This document shows positions 15,497-22,772 of a DNA stretch of 33,956 nt, in pieces. The stretch lies in NCBI GenBank assembly GCA_944392735.1, contig CALXXR010000167.1, positions 1-33,956 on the forward strand, given 5' to 3'. Within the stretch, counting starts at the first letter, position 1. Each line of letters begins with the position of its first letter. The notes below the pieces were generated by a model that was not told where the DNA came from, did not search any database, and was given only the letters and a program-made list of their open reading frames with translations. This DNA is from an uncultured Spirochaetaceae bacterium (GTDB taxonomy: Bacteria; Spirochaetota; Spirochaetia; Sphaerochaetales; Sphaerochaetaceae). Both the position numbers and the translations under genes were made by a program.

Positions 15497-15526
15497 TTGA
15501 CGCTATGTGCCGAACGTGCCTATGAT
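15497..15526 (+). promoter_or_regulatory. Promoter of glutamine synthetase III
   Basis: TTGACG (15497-15502), 18-bp spacer, TATGAT (15521-15526): five of six matches in each box. The predicted start near 15533 gives a leader of about 170 nt. Confidence 0.6.
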
Positions 15527-15543
15527 TCCGCTTGAAGTACAGC

Positions 15544-15582
15544 AAAGGCGCTGCGGAGTGAAATCTGCAGCGCCTTTTCTTG
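15544..15582 (+). terminator. Leader hairpin (putative attenuator) of glutamine synthetase III
   Basis: AAAGGCGCTGC (15544-15554) and GCAGCGCCTTT (15567-15577) form an 11-bp perfect stem with a 12-nt loop, followed by TCTTG. It begins about 11 nt after the predicted transcript start and 120 nt before the gene. The T-run is oriented to stop this gene's own transcription. The remaining leader (15583-15690) has no obvious second structure. Confidence 0.7.
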
Positions 15583-15701
15583 TCAGGAAGGCATTTGGGA
15601 TTGCTGCTGATCCTTGGCATGCTGCCGCAGCCTTGGATCCAACCCATAGCCTCCCTGCAGGAGATCTCTGTTCTGGATTCGGATTTGGATAGGAGGATAT
15701 C

Positions 15702-17777
15702 ATGATGAACGTGCCAGAGATGTTCGGTTCCATGGTCTTCAATGACCATATCATGCGGGAGATGCTTCCGAAGAAGGTATATCAATCGCTGCAGAACACG
15801 ATGATAGAGGGGAAGGCCCTCGATGAGGATGCTGCCGATATCGTCGCGGCGGCGATGAAGGAGTGGGCGGTAGGCAAGGGAGCTACGCATTTCACCCACT
15901 GGTTCCAGCCGATGACCGGCGTGACGGCAGAGAAGCATGACAGCTTCCTCACCGTGGACAAGAACGGCTCCGTGATCATGGACTTCTCCGGCAAGGAGCT
16001 CATCAAGGGGGAGCCAGATGCCTCATCGTTCCCATCGGGAGGGCTTCGCGCGACATTCGAGGCCAGGGGCTATACGGCATGGGATCCGACGAGCTATGCG
16101 TTCATCAAGGATGACACGCTCTGCATCCCGACGGCGTTCTGCTCGTATACCGGCCAGATACTAGATAAGAAGACGCCGCTCTTGAGGAGCATGGACGCCA
16201 TCAGCCATGAAGCGGTCAGGGCCCTGAGGCTCTTCGGCAAGAACGTGAAGCGGGTCAATGCCACGATCGGCGCCGAGCAGGAGTACTTCCTCATAGACAA
16301 GGAGGATTTCTCCAAGCGCCTCGACCTCAAGCTCACAGGCCGCACGCTCATTGGCGCGCCGGCTTCGAAGGGGCAGGAGATGGAGGACCATTACTTCGGC
16401 TCGATCAGACCGCGCGTGAAGGCCTTCATGACCGATCTCGATGAAGAGCTGTGGAAGCTCGGCATAACGGCGAAGACGGAGCACAATGAGGTCGCTCCAT
16501 GCCAGCATGAGATGGCCCCCATATTCGACAACGCCAACAAGGCCACCGATGCCAATCAGCTCACGATGGAGATGATGAAGAAGGTGGCGGAGCGCCATGG
16601 CTTTGCATGCCTGCTGCACGAGAAGCCCTTCGAGGGGATAAACGGGTCGGGTAAGCACAACAACTGGGCGCTGAGCACGGATGATGGCGAGAACCTGCTC
16701 GACCCAGGAAGGACCCCGAAGGACAATGCCCAGTTCCTGCTGTTCCTTACAGCCGTGATCAAGGCGGTTGACGAGTACCAGGATCTGCTGAGGATCAGCG
16801 TTGCGAGCGCTGGCAACGACCATAGGCTCGGTGCCAATGAGGCGCCTCCCGCGATCGTCTCGATATTCGTGGGCGAGGAGCTGGACCATGTCATCTCCTC
16901 CATCGTCGACGGAAAGCCATTCGATGGCGGCGGATCCTATCGTCTGGATATCGGCACGGATGTGCTTCCGAAGCTTGCGCGAGACAACTCGGACCGCAAC
17001 AGGACCAGTCCATTCGCCTTCACCGGCAATAAGTTCGAGTTCCGCATGCCCGGCTCGTCGTTCAACATCGCATGCACGAACGTGATGCTCAACACCGCCG
17101 TCGCTGACGCGCTTGCTTCCTTCTGCGATGAGCTAGAAGGCGCCAAGGACTTCGAGGCTGCCCTCAACGAACTGGTTGGAAGGGAGCTTAAGGCGCATAG
17201 GAGGATACTCTTCAACGGCAATGGCTACAGCCATGAATGGGAGGAGGAAGCCGCGCGGAGAGGGCTTTCCAACTACAGGAGGACACCCGATGCCCTTGTG
17301 CACTACTGCGATGAGAAGAACATCGAGCTCTTCAGGCGCCACAGGATATACACCAGGGAGGAGATGGAGTCCAGGCTGGAGATATCGCTGGATGAGTATC
17401 AGAAGGCGCTGCACATCGAAGCTTCGACGATGCTTGAGATGCTCAGGCGCCAGATACTGCCTGCAGCGATGCGCTTCTCAGCGTTCCTTGCGTCCTCCAT
17501 ACAGACGAAGGAGAGCATAGGCATGAGCACCGGTGCGGAGAATGCCTTGGGGGAGAAGGTGAGCGCACTGTCCGATGAGCTTCTTGCCCGGATCGAGGAG
17601 CTTGAGCGCCTTTCATCTGGATTCCCCAGCGATGCAGAGGAGGCCGCCTTCTATGCTGCAGACTCCGTCATACCTGCGATGGAGGCTGCCCGCCGCGCAT
17701 GCGATAGCCTTGAGGCGATCACGGACAAGTCGTTCTGGCCGATTCCGACGTACTCGGACATCCTGTTCTACGTCTGA
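15702..17777 (+). CDS. glnN: Glutamine synthetase type III
   Basis: 691 residues, the GSIII length (about 700) rather than the 440-470 of GSI. It makes glutamine from glutamate, ammonia and ATP as a large cytoplasmic oligomer. Signatures: the GSIII-specific N-terminal region (FGSMVFNDHIMREMLP), the glutamate-binding GATHFTHWFQPMTG (about residues 61-74), the catalytic-site strands IGAEQEYFLID, TEHNEVAPCQHEMAPIF and NGSGKHNNWAL, and the C-terminal GSIII region with the arginine strand KFEFRMPGSS. AGGAGG (15691-15696) is well spaced to the ATG at 15702; a second ATG follows immediately. It diverges from the glutamate synthase operon, forming the GS-GOGAT cycle. A terminator-like leader suggests attenuation. 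Confidence 0.96.
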   Translation: MMNVPEMFGSMVFNDHIMREMLPKKVYQSLQNTMIEGKALDEDAADIVAAAMKEWAVGKGATHFTHWFQPMTGVTAEKHDSFLTVDKNGSVIMDFSGKELIKGEPDASSFPSGGLRATFEARGYTAWDPTSYAFIKDDTLCIPTAFCSYTGQILDKKTPLLRSMDAISHEAVRALRLFGKNVKRVNATIGAEQEYFLIDKEDFSKRLDLKLTGRTLIGAPASKGQEMEDHYFGSIRPRVKAFMTDLDEELWKLGITAKTEHNEVAPCQHEMAPIFDNANKATDANQLTMEMMKKVAERHGFACLLHEKPFEGINGSGKHNNWALSTDDGENLLDPGRTPKDNAQFLLFLTAVIKAVDEYQDLLRISVASAGNDHRLGANEAPPAIVSIFVGEELDHVISSIVDGKPFDGGGSYRLDIGTDVLPKLARDNSDRNRTSPFAFTGNKFEFRMPGSSFNIACTNVMLNTAVADALASFCDELEGAKDFEAALNELVGRELKAHRRILFNGNGYSHEWEEEAARRGLSNYRRTPDALVHYCDEKNIELFRRHRIYTREEMESRLEISLDEYQKALHIEASTMLEMLRRQILPAAMRFSAFLASSIQTKESIGMSTGAENALGEKVSALSDELLARIEELERLSSGFPSDAEEAAFYAADSVIPAMEAARRACDSLEAITDKSFWPIPTYSDILFYV

Positions 17778-17783
17778 ATCGAT

Positions 17784-17823
17784 GCCCTGCAGGTGGCTGC
17801 TGCCTGCCGCCTGCGGGGTTTTC
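17784..17823 (+). terminator. Terminator of glutamine synthetase III
   Basis: CCCTGCAGG (17785-17793) pairs with CCTGCGGGG (17810-17818), nine pairs with one G-T and a 16-nt loop, followed by TTTT. It begins 8 bp after the stop. Confidence 0.75.
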
Positions 17824-17845
17824 CATCCTCAGTTGAGGCTTGAAT

Positions 17846-17873
17846 GAAAAATGGGGCTGCCGAAGCAACCCCA
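17846..17873 (-). terminator. Terminator of the infC-rpmI-rplT operon
   Basis: On the minus strand TGGGGTTGC, loop TTCG, GCAGCCCCA: nine pairs (one G-T) capped by a stable UUCG-type tetraloop, then TTTTTC. It converges with the terminator of glutamine synthetase. Confidence 0.85.
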
Positions 17874-17893
17874 CGTCAACTGGAATGAAGATC

Positions 17894-18244
17894 TCAGAGA
17901 TCTTCGTCCTCGAATGTCTCGATGTCCATATCCTCGGCATCGAGTCCGGCGGAGAAGTCCTCCGCTTCGGAAAGCTCCTGGGAATCGAGCGTGCCGAAAT
18001 CCTCGAAGCCTTCCAGATCGCCGAGCGTGGTATCGAGCTCATCGAGAGCTGAGGCAATGGCCTGATCGATTGCAGCCTGGTCAGTGCTGAGCTTGTCGTA
18101 AAGGTCCTGAAGCTCCTTGTTGTGGTTCTCGACTAGCATGAACCTCGTCTGGAGTTCCTTGTTCTCCTCGCGCAGATGCTTGATGAGTCCAACAGCCTTC
18201 TGCACTCTCATCAGCAAGAGCCTGGTGTTTTCGATCGTGGTCAT
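17894..18244 (-). CDS. Short coiled-coil protein with acidic C-terminus (unknown function)
   Basis: 116 residues. Residues 5-60 form a heptad-rich helix (LLLMRVQKAVGLIKHLREEN, then KELQTRFMLVENHNKELQ) predicted to be a coiled coil. The second half is strongly acidic (EDFSAGLDAEDMDIETFEDE). No membrane segment or enzyme motif. It resembles ZapB-like or cell-division coiled-coil proteins only in general form, so no name is given. AAGGAGG sits 5 nt before the ATG and it starts 9 bp after rplT, so it is co-transcribed with the ribosomal genes and ends at the same terminator. A link to ribosome assembly or cell division is possible but unsupported. Confidence 0.75.
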   Translation of the reverse strand: MTTIENTRLLLMRVQKAVGLIKHLREENKELQTRFMLVENHNKELQDLYDKLSTDQAAIDQAIASALDELDTTLGDLEGFEDFGTLDSQELSEAEDFSAGLDAEDMDIETFEDEDL

Positions 18245-18253
18245 ATAACCTCC

Positions 18254-18610
18254 TTAGGCGAGCGCCTTCTTCACCTCTGACACGAGAGCTGCGAATGCAG
18301 CCTTATCCTCGATGGCCATGTTGGAAAGAGCCTTTCTGTTGAGGGTGCTGTTCATGAGCTTGAGGCCATGCATGAACTGCGAGTAGTTCAGGCCCTCAGC
18401 CTGTACGGCTGCGGAGATCCTGGCGATCCAGAGCTTCCTGAAATCCCTCTTCTTCTCCTTCCTTCCGCGGTATGCATACTGACCTGCCTTTGCGACAGCA
18501 TCCTTAGCAATGCGGTGGTTGGTGCTTCTCCTTCCCCAATAGCCCTTAGCCTGATTGAGGATCTTCTTCCTTCTATCCGAACGCCTGGTTCCATCTACTG
18601 CTCTTGGCAT
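18254..18610 (-). CDS. rplT: 50S ribosomal protein L20
   Basis: 118 residues, the standard length. The start MPRAVDGTRRSDRRKKILNQ with AKGYWGRRS is the L20 RNA-binding extension, and FRKLWIARISAAVQAEGLNY is the diagnostic globular part. It is a primary binder of 23S rRNA needed for early 50S assembly. In many bacteria it also represses its own operon by binding an mRNA leader. It lies 14 bp after rpmI. Confidence 0.98.
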   Translation of the reverse strand: MPRAVDGTRRSDRRKKILNQAKGYWGRRSTNHRIAKDAVAKAGQYAYRGRKEKKRDFRKLWIARISAAVQAEGLNYSQFMHGLKLMNSTLNRKALSNMAIEDKAAFAALVSEVKKALA

Positions 18611-18624
18611 TTCTCACACACTCC

Positions 18625-18825
18625 TTAGTTTGCGTAGGGGAGCATCGACTTTGCTCTCTTCTCTTCGACTGCGGAAAGGATTCCACCATGTCTCAGGTGC
18701 ATCTTCCTCTTGGAGCTCTTCTTCGTGAGAATATGGCGGAGGCCCATCTTCTTGTAAGCCACCTTGCCAGATCCCGTCACCTTGTAGCGCTTGGACGCTG
18801 ACTTTCTTGTTTTCATCTTAGGCAT
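18625..18825 (-). CDS. rpmI: 50S ribosomal protein L35
   Basis: 66 residues, full length. [20 protein letters not shown] is the universal L35 start, followed by [15 protein letters not shown]. It is a very basic 23S rRNA-binding protein and lies between infC and rplT in the conserved order. Confidence 0.98.
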   Translation of the reverse strand: MPKMKTRKSASKRYKVTGSGKVAYKKMGLRHILTKKSSKRKMHLRHGGILSAVEEKRAKSMLPYAN

Positions 18826-18906
18826 ATCTACCTACCTCTCTTCTACGCGCCGCAGGGAACAAGAACCCCTGAAGCTGCGGTATATGGTCTCCGTGCGGAG
18901 ATCCTT
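18826..18906 (-). promoter_or_regulatory. infC-rpmI intergenic leader with hairpins (possible L20 control site)
   Basis: Two structures on the minus strand: CTCCG-CACGG-type stem TCTCCG/CGGAGA just after the infC stop, and a larger one with CCGCAG and CTGCGG arms enclosing an alternative CAGGG/CCCTG pairing. In several phyla L20 binds a leader before rpmI to repress rpmI-rplT. Whether this RNA fits is inference. Confidence 0.35.
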
Positions 18907-19434
18907 TCACTTTGCCTTGGAAGGGGAGACAGTCATGCTCATCATCTTCCCTTCCATCAGAGCGCCCTTGTCCAGATTATACTGCACTCCGAGCTCGGTG
19001 AGGGCATCGAGTATCTTGTCCAGTACAACCTTTCCCAGCTCGGGATGGGCAAGCTCCCTTCCGCGGAAGCGGATGGAGACCTTGACCTTGTTCCCCTGCT
19101 GGAGGAATTCGGCAATGGCCTTGCTCTTGGTTTCCAGGTCATGCTTCTCGATCTTAGGCTGCATCCTGATCTCCTTGATCTTGACGACAGTCTGGTTCTT
19201 CTTCGCTTCCCTGGACTTCTTCTCCATCTCATAGCGGTATCTGCCGAAGTCGAGTATCTTGCAAACGGGAGGATTCGCATTGGGGGAGACCTCTACAAGG
19301 TCCTTTCCCGCCTCTTCTGCCAAGCGGCATGCCTCCGGAACGCTCATTACGCCCCTCTGTACGCCGTCCTCATCAATGACGAGCACCTGATGCGCCCGTA
19401 TCTGCCGATTGATTCTATGCTCCCTAGTAGCCAA
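18907..19434 (-). CDS. infC: Translation initiation factor IF-3 (TTG start)
   Basis: 175 residues. The N-domain is marked by HRINRQIRAHQVLVIDEDG, the linker by a basic helix (RYRYEMEKKSREAKKN), and the C-domain by KIKEIRMQPKIEKHDLETK and VSIRFRGREL. It controls start-codon selection on the 30S subunit. The first codon is TTG, with AGGAG 5 nt upstream and no ATG at the expected N-terminus. infC genes commonly use non-ATG starts because IF-3 discriminates against them, giving autoregulation. First gene of infC-rpmI-rplT. Confidence 0.96.
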   Translation of the reverse strand: MATREHRINRQIRAHQVLVIDEDGVQRGVMSVPEACRLAEEAGKDLVEVSPNANPPVCKILDFGRYRYEMEKKSREAKKNQTVVKIKEIRMQPKIEKHDLETKSKAIAEFLQQGNKVKVSIRFRGRELAHPELGKVVLDKILDALTELGVQYNLDKGALMEGKMMSMTVSPSKAK

Positions 19435-19505
19435 CTGAACTCCTTATAGTACAGATATCTGACCTATTCTCATGAAGAAATGGCGTGACCAAGTCACACC
19501 GTATC

Positions 19506-19535
19506 TTTATATCATAATCCGATGCTCTCTGTCGA
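19506..19535 (-). promoter_or_regulatory. Promoter of the infC operon
   Basis: On the minus strand TCGACA (19535-19530), 18-bp spacer, TATAAA (19511-19506). Start near 19499, leader about 65 nt. The leader contains a small hairpin (GTGAC-TTG-GTCAC core near 19482-19499). Confidence 0.5.
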
Positions 19536-19541
19536 GAGGCG

Positions 19542-19574
19542 AAAAAACGGAGGAGCAGCCGCTGCCGCTCCTCC
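19542..19574 (-). terminator. Terminator of fba
   Basis: On the minus strand GGAGGAGC (19574-19567), 10-nt loop, GCTCCTCC (19556-19549), then GTTTTTT. A strong Rho-independent terminator just past the aldolase stop. It overlaps the upstream side of the infC promoter. Confidence 0.85.
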
Positions 19575-19583
19575 CTCCGTGCC

Positions 19584-20582
19584 TCAGTCGAGTGCATGTC
19601 CTGCGCTGCCAAGAACGTCGATGTTCTTGTGCATATACATCTTCTTAAGCTCCTCGCGAGCTGGTCCAAGATACTTCCTCGGATCGAACTCTGCCGGCTT
19701 CTCATCGAAGATCTTCCTGATCATCGCCGTCATCGCAAGGCGTCCGTCGGAGTCGATGTTGATCTTGCAGACCGCGGACTGCGCTGCCTGCCTGAGATGC
19801 TCCTCGGGGATTCCGACGCTGTCGGCAAGCTTACCGCCATGCTCGTTGATGATCTTCACGTATTCCTGCGGAACGGATGACGATCCGTGGAGGACGATCG
19901 GGAATCCCGGAAGCTGCTTCTCGATCTCGGCGAGGATGTCGAACCTGAGCGGTGGCGGTACGAGGATGCCCTCGGCGTTCCTTGTGCACTGCTCCGGTGT
20001 GAACTTGTACGCTCCATGGCTCGTTCCGATGGAGATGGCGAGCGAATCGACGCCCGTGCGCGTTGCGAAGTCGACGACTTCCTCAGGGCGCGTGTAGTGG
20101 GATACGGCAGAGGATACCTCATCCTCGATTCCCGCGAGGACGCCAAGCTCTCCCTCGACGGTGACGTCATGCTCGTGCGCATAGTCGACGACCTGCTTCG
20201 TCAGGGCGATGTTCTCCTCGTAGGGGAGGTGGGAGCCATCGATCATGACGGAGGAGAATCCGTTGTCGATGCAGTCCTTCGCTGTCTTGAATGAATCGCC
20301 ATGGTCGAGATGGAGGACGATTGGGATGTCGCAGCCGAGCTCATGTGCATACTCGACTCCGCCGCGTGCCATGTTGCGGAGGATGTTGATGTTCGCATAG
20401 TCCCTGGCACCCTTCGATACCTGGAGGATGACAGGCGCCTTCGTCTCCACGCAGGCTGCGATGATTGCCTGCATCTGCTCCATATTGTTGAAGTTGAAGG
20501 CTCCGATGGCATAGTGTCCCTTCATAGCCTTTGCGAACATGTCACGCGAGTTGACAAGTCCTACTTCCTTATAGCTGATCAT
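19584..20582 (-). CDS. fba: Fructose-bisphosphate aldolase, class II
   Basis: 332 residues. It cleaves fructose-1,6-bisphosphate to DHAP and glyceraldehyde-3-phosphate (and the reverse) in the cytoplasm using Zn. Motifs: GAFNFNNMEQMQAI, the zinc and catalytic segment VLHLDHGDSF, DGSHLPYEENI, the Glu in EGELGVLAGIEDE, the second zinc His in IGTSHGAYKF, and LHGSSSVP. The length and sequence style resemble the treponemal enzyme (TP0662 type). AAGGAGG lies 8 nt before the ATG at 20582. Single-gene unit with its own promoter, an operator-like palindrome and a terminator. Confidence 0.97.
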   Translation of the reverse strand: MISYKEVGLVNSRDMFAKAMKGHYAIGAFNFNNMEQMQAIIAACVETKAPVILQVSKGARDYANINILRNMARGGVEYAHELGCDIPIVLHLDHGDSFKTAKDCIDNGFSSVMIDGSHLPYEENIALTKQVVDYAHEHDVTVEGELGVLAGIEDEVSSAVSHYTRPEEVVDFATRTGVDSLAISIGTSHGAYKFTPEQCTRNAEGILVPPPLRFDILAEIEKQLPGFPIVLHGSSSVPQEYVKIINEHGGKLADSVGIPEEHLRQAAQSAVCKINIDSDGRLAMTAMIRKIFDEKPAEFDPRKYLGPAREELKKMYMHKNIDVLGSAGHALD

Positions 20583-20593
20583 AGATCTGCCTC

Positions 20594-20611
20594 CTTATCC
20601 TTTTGGATAAG
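20594..20611. promoter_or_regulatory. Palindrome at the fba transcript start (operator or 5' hairpin)
   Basis: CTTATCC-N4-GGATAAG, a 7-bp perfect inverted repeat, touches the -10 box and covers the predicted start. Its inner edge abuts the AAGGAGG ribosome site. It could bind a repressor or form a 5'-terminal RNA hairpin. Confidence 0.4.
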
Positions 20612-20639
20612 ACTACCCCAATGATGCAAGTGCGGTCAA
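20610..20639 (-). promoter_or_regulatory. Promoter of fba
   Basis: On the minus strand TTGACC (20639-20634), 18-bp spacer, TAGTCT (20615-20610). The -10 matches that proposed for the poly-G lipoprotein promoter. Bases 20640-20823 between this and the next plus-strand promoter show no clear feature. Confidence 0.5.
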
Positions 20640-20823
20640 CCGAAAGCCTCATCCAGCCATCACAGGGAGGATGGTGCTCTTATAGATATGCCTATTGAAG
20701 ATTTCGGTGCAGATGCATTGTTTTCTTCAACAAGTGCCGCACTATGACGATCGCGGCATCCTGCATGTCGGGCTGTGCGATTTCCTGCTGGGCGACTTTG
20801 TCTCATGAGGCATCGTGCGTTGC

Positions 20824-20853
20824 TTGCATCCGGGTGGTGAACATAGGTATTCT
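20824..20853 (+). promoter_or_regulatory. Promoter of the exported protein at 20860 (leaderless)
   Basis: TTGCAT (20824-20829), 18-bp spacer, TATTCT (20848-20853). The ATG begins 6 nt later, where transcription should start. Confidence 0.4.
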
Positions 20854-20859
20854 CTCTGT

Positions 20860-21555
20860 ATGCGCAGAAGGACGTTCCTGACCATAGCCTCGATCGTAAT
20901 CGCAGCCGCATTGGCTTTCCTTGCATTCCATATGACAAGGCCGTCGGTTGCGTTCATCTCGTCGCAATCCTTTCCAGATGGCTACGATCTGCCTCGGCCG
21001 GGGAATATCCTGGAGTACAGGATGACGGGCAATGCCGCCAAGGCTGATGTGGTGCTGGTTGCCCCGGCTGCCTCGGTTCCCGAAGGCGTGGAGGCCTATC
21101 TCTTCGGGAGGGAGGCGGAGGACGGCGAGGAGCCTGTGGCTGTCCTTGCTATCGACGATGAGGCGATGTGGGAGTGCGCTGCAGAGGAAGGCGCTGTCGT
21201 GCTCTATGAGCGCTCCACGGCATATGCCCGCGATATAGCCGAGCACCTGGAATCCCTGGGCCTGGGGATCGAGGCGGTGACGTATTCCGGCCGCATCTCC
21301 GGAGCGAACGCAGAACAGGTCAGGTCGGAGATAGAGGAAGCTGGGGCAGATACGGTGCTTGCCATCACCCCCTCGAGCTCCATTGCGCTTCTTCGCGAGG
21401 AGCACCCGTGGCGCATCGTGATGGATGTGCGCGATGCTGCTGCGATGGAGACGACTCGAGTCGATGCGGCGGTCTCCATCGATTGGGATGCTACGATCCA
21501 GTCGCTGCTTTCAGGAAACGCAGAGCTTTCTTACGGACTCATTGCGCTGGAGTAG
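20860..21555 (+). CDS. Membrane-anchored or exported protein of unknown function
   Basis: 231 residues. MRRRTFLTIASIVIAAALAF with the following LAFHM is a positively charged start and one hydrophobic helix, so the protein is anchored or secreted. The rest alternates beta strands and helices (VAFISSQSFP, ADVVLVAPAAS, VAVLAIDDEAM, ADTVLAITPSSSIALLREEH), a layout like a small type-1 periplasmic binding fold, but no family is recognised. The ATG at 20860 has no good Shine-Dalgarno; a -10-like TATTCT ends 6 nt before it. A longer GTG reading from 20815 would lie upstream of that promoter. Its 3' end overlaps the convergent tatD by 45 bp. Confidence 0.65.
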   Translation: MRRRTFLTIASIVIAAALAFLAFHMTRPSVAFISSQSFPDGYDLPRPGNILEYRMTGNAAKADVVLVAPAASVPEGVEAYLFGREAEDGEEPVAVLAIDDEAMWECAAEEGAVVLYERSTAYARDIAEHLESLGLGIEAVTYSGRISGANAEQVRSEIEEAGADTVLAITPSSSIALLREEHPWRIVMDVRDAAAMETTRVDAAVSIDWDATIQSLLSGNAELSYGLIALE

Positions 21556-22293
21556 GGTAAGGAGGTTCTCCTTCACCTGCATCTTCAGCTCCTCCATATC
21601 CTCTCCCCTGAGCTCGGCAAGGAACGATAGCGTGATGTCCGTCATGGATGGATCGGAGGGCTTCCCCCTCATCGGGACCGGCGCTAGGTATGGCGCATCC
21701 GTCTCGACGAGGATCCTGTCGCCAGGCACTGCCTTCGCGGCCCTCCTGATCCCTTCGTTCGCCTTGTATGTCATGTTCCCTGCAAACGAGATATAGAGCC
21801 CCTTGTCCAGTGCCTTCGCCGCGAGATGCTCATCGGATGAGAAGCAGTGCATGATGCCTCTGCATCTGAAGGCTTCGGAGTCCAGGGCATCGGAGATCTC
21901 CCTGTCTGCATCGCGGGTGTGTATGATGATCGGAAGGTTGAGCTCCGAAGCCAGAGAGACCTGCATCATGAAGAGATCGCGCTGCATTTCGGGCGTGCCG
22001 TATCCCCAATGGTTGTCGAAACCGCATTCGCCGATGGCGTCGGCGCCGAATGCCCTGAAGTCATCGAGGAGCTTCTCCCTCTCATCCTCCGGAGAGATGA
22101 ATCCTTCATCCTGCAGCGACCATGGTCCGGAGCCGATGGAGATGAAGATGCTCCTTGAGGGAGGAAGCAGCGCTATGCGGCCCTCGGCGTCCCCGGCCTC
22201 GGTGCCTATGTCGATGCCGATCAGATCCTCTGGCAGCTTCGCGATTCCTCTCTTCGTCATCGATGATGCGTGGAAGTGGCTGTCTACGATCAT
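21511..22293 (-). CDS. TatD family metal-dependent hydrolase (DNase)
   Basis: 260 residues. Metal ligands of the TIM-barrel hydrolase are all present: DSHFH near the N-terminus, Glu in IGECGFDNHWG, His in IIIHTRDAD, His in GIMHCFSS, and Asp in VETDAPYLAPVPMRG. TatD proteins are 3'-5' exonucleases or deoxyribonucleases implicated in DNA repair and turnover. The start at 22293 forms an ATGA overlap with the stop of the upstream GNAT gene, and GGAG sits 8 nt before it. A longer reading to 22323 is not needed. Its C-terminal 45 bp overlap the convergent gene. Confidence 0.92.
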   Translation of the reverse strand: MIVDSHFHASSMTKRGIAKLPEDLIGIDIGTEAGDAEGRIALLPPSRSIFISIGSGPWSLQDEGFISPEDEREKLLDDFRAFGADAIGECGFDNHWGYGTPEMQRDLFMMQVSLASELNLPIIIHTRDADREISDALDSEAFRCRGIMHCFSSDEHLAAKALDKGLYISFAGNMTYKANEGIRRAAKAVPGDRILVETDAPYLAPVPMRGKPSDPSMTDITLSFLAELRGEDMEELKMQVKENLLTLLQRNESVRKLCVS

Positions 22294-22772
22294 ATGATCT
22301 TCTCCATGTATACCACGGACCACAGCCTGCCGAACTTCTCTCCGCAGTCGGTGAGCTTGCCGACGATGCGGTATCCCATCCTCTCATGGAACTCTACGCT
22401 GCCGGATCCCGGGTGCATGATGATTGCATAGAGGTTCGTGATGCCCTGTGCCTTCAGGCGCTTCTCCATCTCTGCGTAGAGCGCTCTGCCAAGCCCCTTG
22501 CCGCACTCCTCCCTGTCGAGGTAGATCGTCATCTCGACGCAATGCCTGTATGCCTCGCGGGGGAGGAAGCGATGGGCGTATGCATAGCCTAGTATCCTGC
22601 CCTCATCCTCATAGACGATGTATGGATACTCCTTCCCGAATTCCGCCATGCGCCTTGCCATCTCCTCTGCATCCGGCGCCTCGTATTCGAAGGATATCGC
22701 CGTCTCCTCCACATAGAAGCTGTATATCTCGGCGATCCTCGCCGCATCCTTTCTCTCAGCAGTCCTGATCAT
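22290..22772 (-). CDS. GNAT N-acetyltransferase, phosphinothricin-acetyltransferase-like
   Basis: 160 residues. MIRTAERKDAARIAEIYSFY, then VEETAISFEYEAPDAEEM and GYAYAHRFLPREAYRHCVEM are characteristic of the PAT/YncA (MddA) branch. The acetyl-CoA loop is GKGLGRALYAEME, and the end FHERMGYRIVGKL with FGRLWSVVYMEK is typical. Known members acetylate methionine sulfoximine, phosphinothricin or similar amines; the natural substrate here is unknown. Start and stop both share ATGA overlaps with DUF362 and tatD, so the three are tightly co-translated. Confidence 0.9.
   Translation of the reverse strand: MIRTAERKDAARIAEIYSFYVEETAISFEYEAPDAEEMARRMAEFGKEYPYIVYEDEGRILGYAYAHRFLPREAYRHCVEMTIYLDREECGKGLGRALYAEMEKRLKAQGITNLYAIIMHPGSGSVEFHERMGYRIVGKLTDCGEKFGRLWSVVYMEKII

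Noticed and set aside
15551-15640. Downstream CCGCAG...CCTT segment able to pair with the glutamine synthetase terminator arm as an antiterminator
   Set aside because: The pairing partner would be transcribed only after the terminator, so it could not prevent termination in the usual way.
20602-20860. Possible small gene or RNA in the gap upstream of the 20860 gene
   Set aside because: No ORF with a ribosome site and no stable extended structure beyond the fba palindrome were seen.
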